Shown in pieces: positions 42,601 through 57,600 of a stretch of DNA of 64,000 nucleotides (the first letter of the stretch is position 1; each line of letters begins with the position of its first letter). The DNA lies in the NCBI GenBank assembly GCA_949126835.1, contig OX421492.1, forward strand, positions 42,434,998-42,498,997, written 5' to 3'. This stretch comes from Anisus vortex (lineage: Eukaryota; Mollusca; Gastropoda; Planorbidae). Position numbers and translations under genes: made by a program. The notes beneath the pieces were generated by a model. It worked only from the letters and a program-made list of their open reading frames with translations, was not told where the DNA came from and did no database searches.

Positions 42601-45600
42601 CACTTGATGGATGTAGAAGAGAGATATGTTATTTCACATTGGTGTGGTCCCAAAGTGACAGACATATATGAAGTGTTAAAACTGAAACCATTGCCAGTAA
42701 TGACCAGGTCTGTGCCACCATAAAGTGAACCAAAATCTGGATTCATACTCAGCACATGGAATGTGTACTCTATCTCAGGAATCTTATTAATTCTGTTAAT
42801 TTAAAAAAATAAAAATAAATTGATGTCAAATGTGTTTATTGTTATTGTTTCAAGACTTTTTTGTTTTACAGTTGTTAAAGAAACAAAGTCTATTTTTGTT
42901 TCATGTGACAATTTTTTTAGCTCTGTTTCTATTGGCCTATTTCAAGCCAAACTATGACACATAGTGTTTTTTTTTAGGCCTGATAATCAGTTCTATTTCA
43001 GGCCAGCCTATGTAACACACTTATATTTCAGACCAACTGAAGAAAAATGCAGCTTTCATCATGACATACTTGGTTCTAATGAGCAAACTATGACATAATC
43101 AGTTCTATTTCAAGCAAATTATGATATAATTAGTTCTATTTCAAGCAAACTATGATATAATTAGTACTATTTCAAGCAAACTATGACATAATCAGTTCTA
43201 TTTCAAGCAAACTATGACATAATTAGTTCTATTTCAAGCAAACTATGACATAATCAGTTCTATTTCAAGCAAACTATGATATAATCAGTTCTATTTCAAG
43301 CAAACTATGACATAATTAGTTCTATTTCAAGCAAACTATGATATAATCAGTTCTATTTCAAGCAAACTATGACATAATCAGTTCTATTTCAAGCAAACTA
43401 TGACATAATTAGTTCTATTTCAAGCAAACTATGACATAATCAGTTCTATTTCAAGCAAACTATGACATAATCAGTTCTATTTCAAGCAAACTATGACATA
43501 ATCAGTTCTATTTCAAGCAAACTATGACATAATTAGTTCTATTTCAAGCAAACTATGACATAATCAGTTCTATTTCAAGCAAACTATGACATAATTAGTT
43601 CTATTTCAAGCAAACTATGATATAATCAGTTCTATTTCAAGCAAACTATGACATAATTAGTTCTATTTCAAGCAAACTATGACATAATCAGTTCTATTTC
43701 AAGCAAACTATGACATAATCAGTTCTATTTCAAGCAAACTATGATATAATCAGTTCTATTTCAAGCAAACTATGATATAATCAGTTCTATTTCAAGCAAA
43801 CTATGACATAATCAGTTCTATTTCAAGCAAACTATGACATAATCAGTTCTATTTCAAGCAAACTATGACATAATCAGTTCTATTTCAAGCAAACTATGAC
43901 ATAATTAGTTCTATTTCAAGCAAACTATGATATAATCAGTTCTATTTCAAGCAAACTATGACATAATCAGTTCTATTTCAAGCAAACTATGACATAATCA
44001 GTTCTATTTCAAGCAAACTATGACATAATTAGTTCTATTTCAAGCAAACTATGACATAATCAGTTCTTTTTCAAGCAAACAATGATATAATCAGTTCTAT
44101 TTCAAGCAAACTATGACATAATCAGTTCTATTTCAAGCAAACTATGACATAATCAGTTCTATTTCAAGCAAACTATGACATAATCAGTTCTTTTTCAAGC
44201 AAACTATGATATAATCAGTTCTATTTCAAGCAAACTATGACATAATCAGTTCTATTTCAAGCAAACTATGATATAATCAGTTCTATTTCAAGCAAACTAT
44301 GACATAATCAGTTCTATTTCAAGCAAACTATGATATAATCAGTTCTATTTCAAGCAAACTATGACATAATCAGTTCTATTTCAAGCAAACTATGACATAA
44401 TCAGTTCTATTTCAAGCAAACTATGACATAATCAGTTCTATTTCAAGCAAACTATTATATAATCAGTTCTATTTCAAGCAAACTATGACATAATCAGTTC
44501 TATTTCAAGCAAACTATGACATAATCAGTTCTATTTCAAGCAAACTATGATATAATCAGTTCTATTTCAAGCAAACTATGACATAATCAGTTCTATTTCA
44601 AGCAAACTATGACATAATCAGTTCTATTTCAAGCAAACTATGATATAATTAGTTCTATTTCAAGCAAACTATGACATAATCAGTTCTATTTCAAGCAAAC
44701 TATGATATAATTAGTTCTATTTCAAGCAAACTATGACATAATTAGTTCTATTTCAAGCAAACTATGACATAATCAGTTCTATTTCAAGCAAACTATGATA
44801 TAATTAGTTCTATTTCAAGCAAACTATGACATAATCAGTTCTATTTCAAGCAAACTATGACATAATTAGTTCTATTTCAAGCAAACTATGATATAATTAG
44901 TTCTATTTCAAGCAAACTATGACATAATTAGTTCTATTTCAAGCAAACTATGATATAATTAGTTCTATTTCAAGCAAACTATGACATAATTAGTTCTATT
45001 TCAAGCAAACTATGACATAATTAGTTCTATTTCAAGCAAACTATGATATAATTAGTTCTATTTCAAGCAAACTATGACATAATTAGTTCTATTTCAAGCA
45101 AACTATGATATAATTAGTTCTATTTCATGTCAAGCTTCAGCACACACCAAAAGAAAGTTTTTTTTCTCTTTTATTTCTTTTGTTTTGACCTGGGTTCATT
45201 TATTTTATTTTCTAAAAAATGTTGTTTTGTTTCAACGCATAGAAATATTAGTGTTATTGACCCTAAAATTGTTTATTTTCTAGAGAAGTTCTATTCTGGA
45301 ACATACTTTGATAAAAAAGTATATAAAGACCCGACAACTAGGGGGAAGGAAGTCTTTGTATACATGAAGTTTTTGTACATCTTGAGTTGTCTATTGTATA
45401 CACATATTTTGTACTAGAAGTTGTTTTGTATACCAATTTTTTTTGCAATTGTAATTTTACTACAAGGCATTAAGCAAGATTTTTTTTATTGTTATTGTAT
45501 CAGTGTGCTATAAACCTTCTCATTTGGATGTTTTCTTTTCTTATCAAGGTAGAGTTTATTTTTTATTTTATTTTGTTATTTCCTTATCTAGATATTGTAA

Positions 45601-48600
45601 CTGTGAACTTTATTCTTAAATCATTAAATTGTTTTATGGTATCTTAATCCTTGACTTCCGTAGTATCTTTTTTTGTTCAGTTTTGTTTGTTATTATTTAA
45701 TTGAAATACCAATAATTGTTCAGATCTTTAGATTTCTTTACAAGATACTATTTTCTTTATTGTGTTTAATCAATGAGCAAAACTAAATAATAAATCCAAT
45801 TAATTCAATATGTAATATATGAGAGACTCAGTTCTATTTCAGGCAAACTATTTCAAATAGTTCTATTTCTGGCAAACTATGATATACCGAGGTGCAACTG
45901 TGTGTTTATGATTCTATGCATACAATTTTAAATTATATTATAATATATAACTTTAGATTGCATCCTATATATGTGTGAACAAATAAAAGAATCATTAAAA
46001 TTACCTTAGATCAGCATATCCTTTATTTACCACATCAATAATTAATGGATAAGTGCCTTCGGGAAGAGTTGGCAGGATCACAACTATTTTATTATCTGTA
46101 TAGCTTACAACTGATGCACTGGTGTTGCCAACCATAACAGGCATCATTATATTTCCAAAACCAAGTCCACTGATTGTAATAGTTTCTTGACCTAAGCAAA
46201 GAGTTTATTTATTTTAAACACTTATAAAAGTATACATTTATTTGTAATAATTTGATAAACAATGAAATTATTCAAGTTTAAAATATATCATGTCAAGTAA
46301 ACAAAGGTTTATCACAACTGTGGTAATATTTATGTTTAAGGATAAATGACAAATGAATACAAGGAGTCTCTGTGGTGAAAGGGGGGAGAAGATTGAATGG
46401 ATAAATACTAAAACTATGAATTATTAAGTTTAATAGCATAATGAATTAAGAAGTACCCATTCATTAAAACAGTCTTGGAAAAAAAATGACAGTGTGAATC
46501 CAGAAATCAAATGAGAAAAAGTTTGTAACATACATATGTACAAGTGTGTTACATATGTTACAAGTGAAATTACTTTCGACACATGTAATAAGCATGACAA
46601 AATATAAATGCTATTCATTTACCCCATGTTGTAGTTTGATGTGTTGAAAGAGATGTAACTACTGGACTGTATAAGACATCCGGGTCATATACAAAACTGC
46701 CAATTGTGCCAGCATTGTTATTTTGTTCAAATACTACATCAACTGAATGTGATTTGCCAGGAGGAGAGCTCTTCAAAATATATTAAGATAAATACCATTT
46801 GTATTAAAAGTTGCTTTAAAAGATTCTAATTCAAGTAATACAACTTTTCATGTAAAATATTATAGATTATTTAGAACTTACTGGTCTAGGAGTGCGACAT
46901 ATAATTTGTGATGCTGACATGTTTTCAAAGACACATTTTTGGTTATCAATTTTTACTACATTCTCTTCCATAAAACCATTCCCAGTAATTTTTACTAATG
47001 TGCCACCTGAAACACGAATATATATATTTAATGCAAAATGCTTATCTACTTTAAAAACAAGGAATTTTTCTTGTGATTAAACATTAAAAAAGAAATAATG
47101 AGCTCTATGTATTCTTAGATTACAGGTGAGCTTTATGTATTCTAACATTAAACAGTGAGCTCTATGTATTTTTAGATAACACAGTGACCTCTATGTATTC
47201 ATATATAACATATTGAGATTTATGTATTCATATATAACACAGTGAGCTCAATGTATTCATATATAACATAGTGAGATTTATGTATTCATATATAACACAG
47301 TGAGCTCAATGTATTATTAGATTACACAAAGCTTTATATATTCCAAGATTAAACAGTGAGCTCTTTGTATTCTTAGATTACACTTTGAGATTTATGCATT
47401 CTTAGATTACAAATTAAACTCTATGTATTCTAAGATTAAAAAGTGAGCTCTATGTATTCTAAGATTAATCAGTGAGCTCTATATATTCTTAAATAACACA
47501 GTGAGCTCTTTGTATTCATATATAACACAGTGAGATCTGTGTATTCATATATAACACAGTGAACTCAATGTATTTTTAGATTACACAATGAGCTCTATGT
47601 ATTCTAAAATTAAACAGTGAGCTCTATGCATTCTTAGATTACATAGTAAGCTCTATGTATTCTAAGATTAAACAGTGAGCTCTATGTATTCTTAGATTAC
47701 ATAGTAAGCTCTATGTATTTTAAGATTAAACAGTGAGCTCTATGTATTCTAGGATTAAACAGTGAGCTCTATGTATTCGTATATGACACAGTGAGATCTA
47801 TGTATTCATATATAACATGGTGAGCTCAATGTATTCTAAGATTAAACAGTGAGCTCTATGTATTCTTAGATTACACAGTGAGCTCTTGGTATTTTTAGAT
47901 TACACAGTGAGCTCTATGTATTCTTATATTACATATTGAGCTCTATCTATTCTATTCAAAGGTTACACAGTAAGCTCTATGTATTCTAAGATTTAACATG
48001 AAACAGTGAGCTCTAAGTATTCTTACATTACACAGTGAGCTCTATGTATTCTTAAATTACACATTGAGCTCTATGTATTCTAAGATTAAACAGTGAATTG
48101 TATGTGTTCATACATTGCATATAGTGACTTATACTTATTCAAAGATTGCACAATATAACATTTGTTTAATTACACAGTAAGTTTGACATATTTATGGATT
48201 ACACAACAAAATAATAATAATAATGATGCTTATATGGCGCATATCCCGTTGGTAACAGTTCTATGCGCTTAAACGACAACAACAGACGAAAATGAAAATA
48301 TGTATACGCAAATAATGCTAATGAAATAGGTGAGTCTTCAGTCAGCTTCTGAAGGTGTCAAAGTTAGGGCTCTGGCAAAGCTGTAGTGGGAGGTGATTCC
48401 AAGTGGACGGTCCCGCGTAGGAGAAAGCACGTTCGCCAGTGGACACTAGCCTCACTTGAGGGATCCGCAGAGTAAGCGCATGAGACGCTGAGCAGAGTGG
48501 GCGAGATTGGGTGTAGAGCTCAAGACAGGAGCAAAGGTAATCCGGGGCAGAGTTATTTAGACATTAGACACTAACAATCGCATGTTTTGGATTAAGCAGT

Positions 48601-51600
48601 TAAATTGATATATTCCTAATTTACAAGGTAACATTTCCATATTCATAGAATATACATAGATTATATAATTATATTTAGTTTTATGTAATCATATAATATT
48701 ACTAAACGGGATAAAAAAGAGCAGTTATGAGTAAAATTAAAATAAGATATACCAGTAAATATATTAGTATACACAAAATTAAAAATGTAAAGAATTTAAA
48801 TTTTGTGAAGCTTGTTTGAGAGGAAAACAATAAAGAGTCCAGAATAATAGTAATGAGATCAAAGAAATTTGTAGATATATATATAGGGAAATAATGAACA
48901 GGATAGACGGGATAAACAACATGATTGAAGAACAGCATAGACTGATAAAGAAGGGAACCAATAACATTTTAAACTGATAGAGATCAGAACAAAAAGCCCG
49001 GGTATGGTTGTCTCACCTCCAAGGCTACCTCTCTTAGGGTCAAATGATGTAATTGTAGAAGAGTATGTGAATAAGAGCATTTCCCTTGCAAAGCCTTTAC
49101 CATTCACTGAAACCTTCACTCTAGCATTTGTAGATCCACCACTCCCTACGCTACAAGTTATTTGAGTCGCTTCAGATTTTAGCACTGTACATGTTGTGTT
49201 TCCAATAAACACCTCATTGTCACTATTCAAGGGAGAAAACCCAGAGCCTTTTATCTGAAGAACAGTTCCAACAGAACCTTAAAAAAAAAGCATAGTCTAA
49301 TTTTTGGCGTGTACATGTATTAACTGTACAAATTTGGAAAATAAAAGTGACACAATATTTATTGTATTTTATATGCTATACTTATATTAAAAGTTATTAC
49401 CATATATGCTTGCATTTTGAAAATGAAATAGGGGTGCAACCTAGGTACTCAAAACATTGTAACAAAACTGAAAAATAAACAACAGCACTACTCTGTTGGA
49501 AATTGAAATTAATAAGCCTATTGGTGATTGTAGTGATGCAGAACTACCAAAATAAAAAGTTTGTAGGTCAAAATACATTTTTTTCCTGACCAGGCAGAAA
49601 AAGCATTACAATGTGTCATTTTTAATTAGCCTTTTAGCATGTTAATTTAATTTAAACTTAATACAATTTTTCTAGAAATAATATTTGACATGTTTATTTT
49701 GTATTAGTTTCATTATTTTCCATGAGAGAGATAATGAAATTTGCTGGTCATAAGGTGTTCGTGAGTTAAAGAGAAAAGCTTAGGATAAGCTTTGAATGCT
49801 TCTGTATAGAATTAGCATATATCAGATAAGATGAAGTTCAGATTTGCCAATGAATAAGCGGCCATGTTTGTTTCTACTTTAATTTTAACCTTTAAGCAGG
49901 ATAGATATGGTAATTCACTTTTTCTTGGTAACTTGTTCTAAATTCAATATTTAATTTTACATAATGCTAAGTGGAAAAAAACTACCTGTCTCTGGATTTA
50001 TATCTGAAATTTCTGGAGTGAGATCAGAAGTCCATTGAAATTCACAAGAGTTCATCATGTGGCATCGTGTTGGAACATTATTAATAAATACAACAACTTG
50101 AGGAGTGCTATGATATGAGCGTAGAAAATCTCCCATAATTGGATCAAACCTGAGACCACCGTCTTTAATTGTCAAAACTTGAACTTGAACTTGATTTCCT
50201 GTCACTTCACTGCTATCAATCTTTTTGGGGGAAAAAGAAGGTGGTCACAACTGGATAGATTTATTTTTAAAATAAAATTAGCATTAAGTAAAAAAACCTT
50301 TTAAAAAAAACTGTATAAACAACACAATGACATGTAGCTGTTTAAAAAATCTTTTAAAACCTGGCCTACCTTTATAAGTGGTTGATTGCCAGGTAAGGAC
50401 AGCATATTAACTATATAAGAAAATGAAGAACAAGTGCCTACTGCTTCAACCTTGCTAATGCCAATGGACATTGTGCTAAGTGCATTATATAAATTATCTG
50501 GCTTTACACTATCAGGTATTTCAATTGGACCTGTTAATAAAAATGAAAAGTATTTAAAAACATACATTTATTTCATCATAACTAATATAACCAGTGTGAT
50601 TTTAAACCAAAGTAATTGAATAAAAAACAGACTGTAAAGAAATGCTTTCCCTTTCTTTAATTATTATATACCTAAATCATCAAAGCTTCTATATAGATGG
50701 GATTTGGTGATCTAGGGGTCAGAGACTTAATGCTTTCCAACAATTTAAATCCTGTTAATTCTGAGTGCATCATTTAATCTATAAAGATGTGATGAATACT
50801 TGACATAATTTGGGAAAAGTGAACACATTATGACATTAAACTGTCATTGTGCTGGTCCTAATATTCTCCTGTTGTATGCCTCAACCAATAAAACCTATAA
50901 AATTGACTTCATTACCATATATGGTTAGCTAAAAGGGTTACTACTATACTTTGCTTAATAATTTGCTGGACTTCTTGGCCATTACACACTGTTATTTCAA
51001 TTAATATTTCGCGTAACGTTACGTATTTGAATATTGATTTAATGCTAGAGTCACCAAATCTGCAGTGGTTTAAAAATGAAACTCCTAAATAACAGCTTGG
51101 AGGTCACAGGCCAAATTAAAACAATTAGTCTGTGTAAGCACCTGAGTTATCTTCCTTGAAAATGACATTAAACTTTCCTCCAATAGGAGGAGATGATTTT
51201 TGAACACTCTGAATTTTGATTGTAATTGAGCCTGTATTTTGAATTACGTAATCCGTCCCTGAAAACTTAAAATAGTAAATAAGTCAGATAGCTTTTCATT
51301 AAAAAGTATTAATAGAACAATGTTACATTGAATGCTAATCACTTAAAATAACAATAGTTATTTGTAATATTGCCTTCTATGGCAATCAAAAGATCAATTT
51401 TATTGAGAACAATGAAAATGTGTCCTTGCAAAGGCAATGTGAAAATCATGAATTTTCTCTCTGTTTCTTACTTCTAGTATGCAGTGCTCCTTCTCTCTAT
51501 TTATTTTTTTACCTTATTTGTTCTCACTTTTAATTTATGTCTCCTAATGATGTACTTTGTTGTTTGCTTATACTATATAATTGTCTATTCTAAGCTGTTT

Positions 51601-54600
51601 TTAACATTTTACATAAAATTAAAACAATAATTGTCTATTTGTTTATTTTTTAGACTAATAAAATTTATTTTTTCAAATAAATAAACTAAATGTGTTTTTT
51701 ACTTAGTTAAAAAAAAGGTTATTAATACATAACATTAACTAGATCATACTTTTTCAATAATGTATCAGTTACAAACAGTTTATTTCTCCTATATCTATGA
51801 CTAACGTAGAGCAAATTTTCAATTTACTTAAATCTTTCTTATATTATAATAGAGTGAGATCTATACTTTGGGCCTGTAGCTAAAATTGGTTTAAAAGGTT
51901 ACACAATTTTCATAGTAGACTACATCGCTTTAACCAGATAGAGATATGTAATTTTCATTCTCTTTTTCCTTAGTTTTTAAGTTTTTACTTGATATCCTGG
52001 CCCTTTACTGGGCCACTGGCTGTCATTAGGGAAAAACTGGAATATGAGGTTGGAAATAGAAAATGGGTTTCATTAATACATCATGTGTTTTCCAAAATCT
52101 TCACAATCAACTTGTCTCTACAAAGGAAATTATATAGAAAATTGTTCTATTAAAATTAAAAATACCTATTCTAGTGAACATAATTCAAAATATAAATACC
52201 ACAATGAACCTATTTAAATCAAAGATTTGTGCCAAAAGTTTATACTTTATGTTAAATGTTTGGATTTCTATCGAAATCAAACTAACATAATTTATATATA
52301 TAGAGAGAGATTATAATAAACTAAAATTTATAACTTTTTTTTTTTGTATATATGTAATCTCTGAGAATTTTGTATTATTTAATCTTTCTTATATATTATG
52401 ATCATGTGTGGCAAAAATCATTGGATGAAACAGTCAATAATGTGATTTGGTTTTTCTTATGATCATGTGTGGAGATGATGACTTGACCATAAAGTTTTAA
52501 AAGGGGGTTGTGTAAACAAATAATTTAATAAAATACTAATAAAATAGACACTATTAGTTTAATACAACTTACAGAAGCAGAGGCCACACTAAGTAAGGAA
52601 AAACCATAACCACATCGGTGAGATTTAAGTACAATCTGATATAATGGAAAATCTCCATCAACTCCGACATCACTTATAAATCCACTTAGTTTAACTTGAG
52701 GCATTCGTAATAAATTAAAATTGCCTGTTCATTAGAAAAATGTTGATTGTTATAAACATGGTAATTAATTAACAAATCAGTTATAACCAGCTGTAGATTT
52801 AAAGCTGGTATTTTAAAATGTTTAACCCTAAAGCAAAATGAGATACTTCTCTACATTTTGTTTAGTGGAGGTCCATAAATTATTATAATGAATTACACAT
52901 TCTATTCTACCCAACCCAAATTATTATCTTCTGCCTCACCTTATTGAACAATAACCACAATCTTCTGCCACACTTTAGTGAACAATAACTACCATCTTCT
53001 GCCACACCTTATTGAACAATAACTACCCACTTCTGCTACACCTTATTGAACAATAACTACCCACTTCTGCTACACCTTATTGAACAATAACTACCATCTT
53101 CTGCCACACCTTATTGAACAATAACTACCATCTTCTGCTACACCTTATTGAACAATAACTACCATCTTCTGCCACACCTTAAGCTACTAGTTCACAAGCT
53201 TATAGGCCTAGATAGGCTTTTAAAAATTAACTATTTTTTCCATACAGTAATTTGCATTCAAAAAATTCAAAAGAAAAGGGTGTAGGGGTCTGGAAAAGCT
53301 AAAATATTTGTCTATACCAATTTCAGTTATATAAATATAAATGTAAATTTTAGGCTACGCACATCCTAGTAATTCCTCATCACTACAATCAACAATACGA
53401 GTCATGTTGGAAACTTTATGACAGAGTAATGATGTTTTTTGAAGTTATCAAAATCAGTGTCGGGTGTACAAGTTGCACTTCTTCTTTTTGTTGAAATTGT
53501 GGTGAAAAATAACGAGTATATATGGTAAATATAATAACCTACTTCTTCTGACACAACATTGAATAATTAATACCCTCTTCAGCCTATTGAACAATCCTTC
53601 TTTGAACAATAACACCTCATTAAATATAACTACCATCTTCAGCCACATCTTTGCCACAATTTATTGAATTATATTTCATCAAAGGCACTTTTTTTTACCA
53701 TAATCTAGATAATAAAAAATTCCCCTTTTTATACAATAAAATACAAAACTTAGTATTGGACTAGACTCTAATAAAATACTGATACTTGGACAAATAAGAC
53801 ACTTAGTATTGGCTCAATGGTAGAATAAGATCTAACTTTTCTTCATACATAATGTGAAAGTGACAATACTTACCTAGCACTCTCTCAAGTATTGAGTATG
53901 TAGACAAGAATACTTGATCAATGTAAATGTCTAAGGTGTTGATCTGTCTCAAAAACTTTAAGCCTATTACCCTGACAGCAGAACCTTGGGAGGCAACAGT
54001 TTTAAATAAATCAACAAGGTTTTCACACCAAAAGTTCCACCTACAAAGTAATAAAAAATAAAACAACTGTAATAAATGTGGGTTTGTAATTGATAGGTAA
54101 ATTATATTGTCAATTTTTTTTAGGGAGACCACAAATTATTATTCAAGAAAGTATTCCAGACCGCTCTTTTTTTTTTTCAAAACCAAGTTATTGTTAAATA
54201 CTTTTTTTTCTTCTGTGTGTGGAGAAATTAGAATAATTCTCAAGACAGTTTTATAAAGTTAACAAATATGTAAATATTTTAGCCTTGACATTATAATACT
54301 TAAATATAAAGAATAAATGGGTTACAATCCATTTCAAAGAGCTAAATCCTAATGCAATATTATTTAATCGTATAATAAATTTTCTAAGGAAAAAAAATTC
54401 AAACAGATTAAACCCCACTTAAGGTCAATTTCAGGCACAATGCCTACCTATCAGGAGTTTCATTGGTAACTTTAAAGCTTGTACTTCCAGTTTTCCATTG
54501 TAGATCTGCTCTTCTATAACCAAATACTACAGTTACATGCTGTATCAGTCCCGAACCTTTGTAGGCAAAACAAAGCTGTTTGTTGAAATAAAAATTATAC

Positions 54601-57600
54601 ATAAATGTATCCCACTTAGACCAATTTGATCTAGAAGATCTGTGAAGAAGTGCTCACAAGTTTCTGTGGCAACTTTGGGGATTGTGTGGCAAAAGCATTG
54701 TCAAGCTGCCTTTAAATTGCTCCTACTAATTTCAGATTCCCATCAGGGCTGGGTAGACCCAGGGACACTCTCTAGACTTGGTAACGGATCCTAGGCTTCA
54801 CCAGGATTAGAGCCCAGGACCTTCAGTTTGTTAACCATAAAAACATGTATGAAAATGTTTCCAAATTTTCTTTGCACACTTTGACAGTAACTATATGCCA
54901 AGGCACAGCATGGTCTAGCAAATCCATGTCAGATTTTCATTATGATGGTCTCTGTTTCAACAGAATTTTAAACTGAGTTTGGAGAAATGCATAGAGTCTA
55001 TCCACCTCTAATGGGCACCTGATCTTAGTTAAGGAAAGTAAATTCACAAGGGCATTGAGCTGGTTAAACAGCTCTCTACTCCTATGGTCCAAAATGTCCT
55101 GAAAGGGTTAATTTACTTTCATGGTCACTCCACTTACTCTTTTTCTCTAATAAGGAACATAAAAACATAACATTTTTAATTCTATATCTCCCTAGTATTT
55201 CGAAAACAGAGATGTTTGCTAGAGTAAACAAACTAGCAAAATAAAAAGCTTTTTGGGGTTAAAATTATTAAAAATAAAATCAGATTTAACAGAATTTCTG
55301 GTATTTTTTATTTAAAGTATTTAATTTTGAAAATTACTTAGACCAATATTTGTAAGTAATTGAATAAACATATTAGTATATATATATAATAAATGGTATT
55401 TAAATATATAAAACAAAATGCATAACAATACTAAAAGAGTACATAAATGTATTCAACAGACCTAAAGGCTTAAAGTAAAATAGCTGTTTTCATTACCACT
55501 GTCACCCCTGCCCGCCATTTGTATTTTTAAATGAGATTTTACTGTACATGTGTAAACCCAAATACTTTTTAAAGAATGTACAGATTTTACAATTAGCACA
55601 ATAGACTGAGTTTTACTCATAGCATTTTAAAATATGTTAAGTGATATTCTGTTATATGTAAAGATGTCTAGATAAAGTGATGCAAAATATGTAAATAAAT
55701 AAGAATATGCAGTAATTAGTCAATAAAAAAAAGCATTTAATAAAAGCCATTTATAATAATAAAAATTTAAGAAGTAAAAATTCTCAATTTTCAAACATAC
55801 TGGGCTGTCTACAATAATATTTATTTTTAAAGAAAAAAGAAAAAGTATATTTTGCAAACTGAGCAAAAGTTAACACAAATACACTGTTTCTCTATAGATT
55901 GTATTAAGAAATTTGTAATTGATTTTCAAATAGTGTTTTCAAAATGAATTAAATATTTATAAACTCACATATTTGTTACCAGTTAATGATATGGCATATC
56001 CATCAGGTATTTTCCGGTTGAAAAGTTCTATCACATTCCTGGCTGAGTAGCGACCACAAAAGGGCTCTTCTTCAGTTACTGTATAAGACAACTTATATTC
56101 AAAACCATCAATCAAAGAAACTTTAGTTAGCAAAGGATGACAGCGAACCGTTAATACACTTTCTATTTCCTTTTTAATCTGTATACAAAAATGAAAATAA
56201 CACAGAATATTAATGCTTTGTGGTTTTCTTTAGACAATGATAAGCTAAATTGCTTGCAGATGTATTAAATCTGAACCTATCTAGAATGTTAGTTTTCATT
56301 TTATTTTGTGATCTAAAGTATGTAGAGATCATGACAGGTTGATGTGTTAAATCATTGCTTTTCTTAAATTAACATCTTTGTCCATAACTACTTCACAAAT
56401 TTGTGTAACATCTACTTTAATCTATATTATTTTTGTAAAGAGTTTAAGCTTTAGCACCTGGGGTGTCCACCCCATCTAGTTGCAATCATTAATTGTGAAT
56501 GTCAAAGCTTCTGTGGGGTTTTGTATCAAGAACAAATTTGAAAATAAACCCATCACAGAGATGACCATGCAATAATTTATATAGCCACCCAACAAGTTCA
56601 ACAGAAAATAAATTTCTGTTCTATTTCTGTCAAGTTTTAGGTTTGAGTGTGGTCTTTTATACACAAAAACCACTTTGTAAACCCTGGTTCACCAATAACA
56701 TGAAATTTATACTGCTGGTATTTGTAAAAAAAAAGAAATTGGATTATTACACAGTTTAAATAATGAAACATCCACCATATTTAGAACACCTGAACTCTAT
56801 TTCTTCCTTTAATGAGGAGAAGCATGTGTAACATTTGAACACTATTTCTTAACTCAATGAGGAAAAGTATGTGAAAATTCTAAGGGAGAAACAGCAAATA
56901 GATTATGCACATAAACCAACATTCCATTTTCAAGCATTAATGCGCTTTGTGCCACTAACTTTGAGAGAGAGTAAATAAAAAAGTTGCAGACAATCAATGA
57001 GTCTTCAAGCAAAGGATTAGGATTTTAAAAAATGCCAAAAGTACTTTAACAGCATTATTCTCAGCATATGGCACCAAATCAAGCAAGAAGTGCTCAAAAT
57101 CAAGGGTGGATGTTTAACAAAGGCTACTGACATTTCCAAATATATCTCATGAATTTTAGAGAGATTATGGTTAATCCTAAAATCCTAATTTTAAGTAAAA
57201 CAAAGTTGTTGTTTCTGAAACTTTCTGTTCTAGTGTTGTTTTATGATTAAGCATGGAAAAATTGCTGTGTGGTGTTGAACTTTTGTAGGTGACTGTATTG
57301 TCTTGGGAAATCTCAATGGACATTTCAGCAATTGTATGTTGAACAATAGCACATATTGTTAAAAATGTTTTTTTAGATTCTTTGGTGTTTTTTACATCTA
57401 CAAAAGCCTGCCTACATTTCTATTTGGGAGTCACTGTTTATATAAAATAACTTACTCTTGTTTTATCTGCTTTTTTATCAATTGGCAATGTCTTAATGCC
57501 ATCCATTTCTAGAGTATATGTAGCTAAATTTGGTGTTCCTGTAGTACTCTTCTTCACTAAGAAATTCAGTGTGTTACTGTCGCCTAGTTCCATGACAGTG

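Noticed and set aside
43073..45127. CRISPR-like array of regularly spaced repeats
   Set aside because: Units are contiguous with no variable spacers and lie within a eukaryotic intron; it is a satellite.
45127..45417. 96-codon plus-strand open frame after the 31-bp array
   Set aside because: Low-complexity F/Y/K-rich peptide, opposite strand to the gene and without motif or splice context.
51142..51258. Shorter exon 13 starting after TTTTCAG
   Set aside because: It needs phase 1, but exon 12 ends in phase 0; the acceptor seven bases upstream restores the frame.
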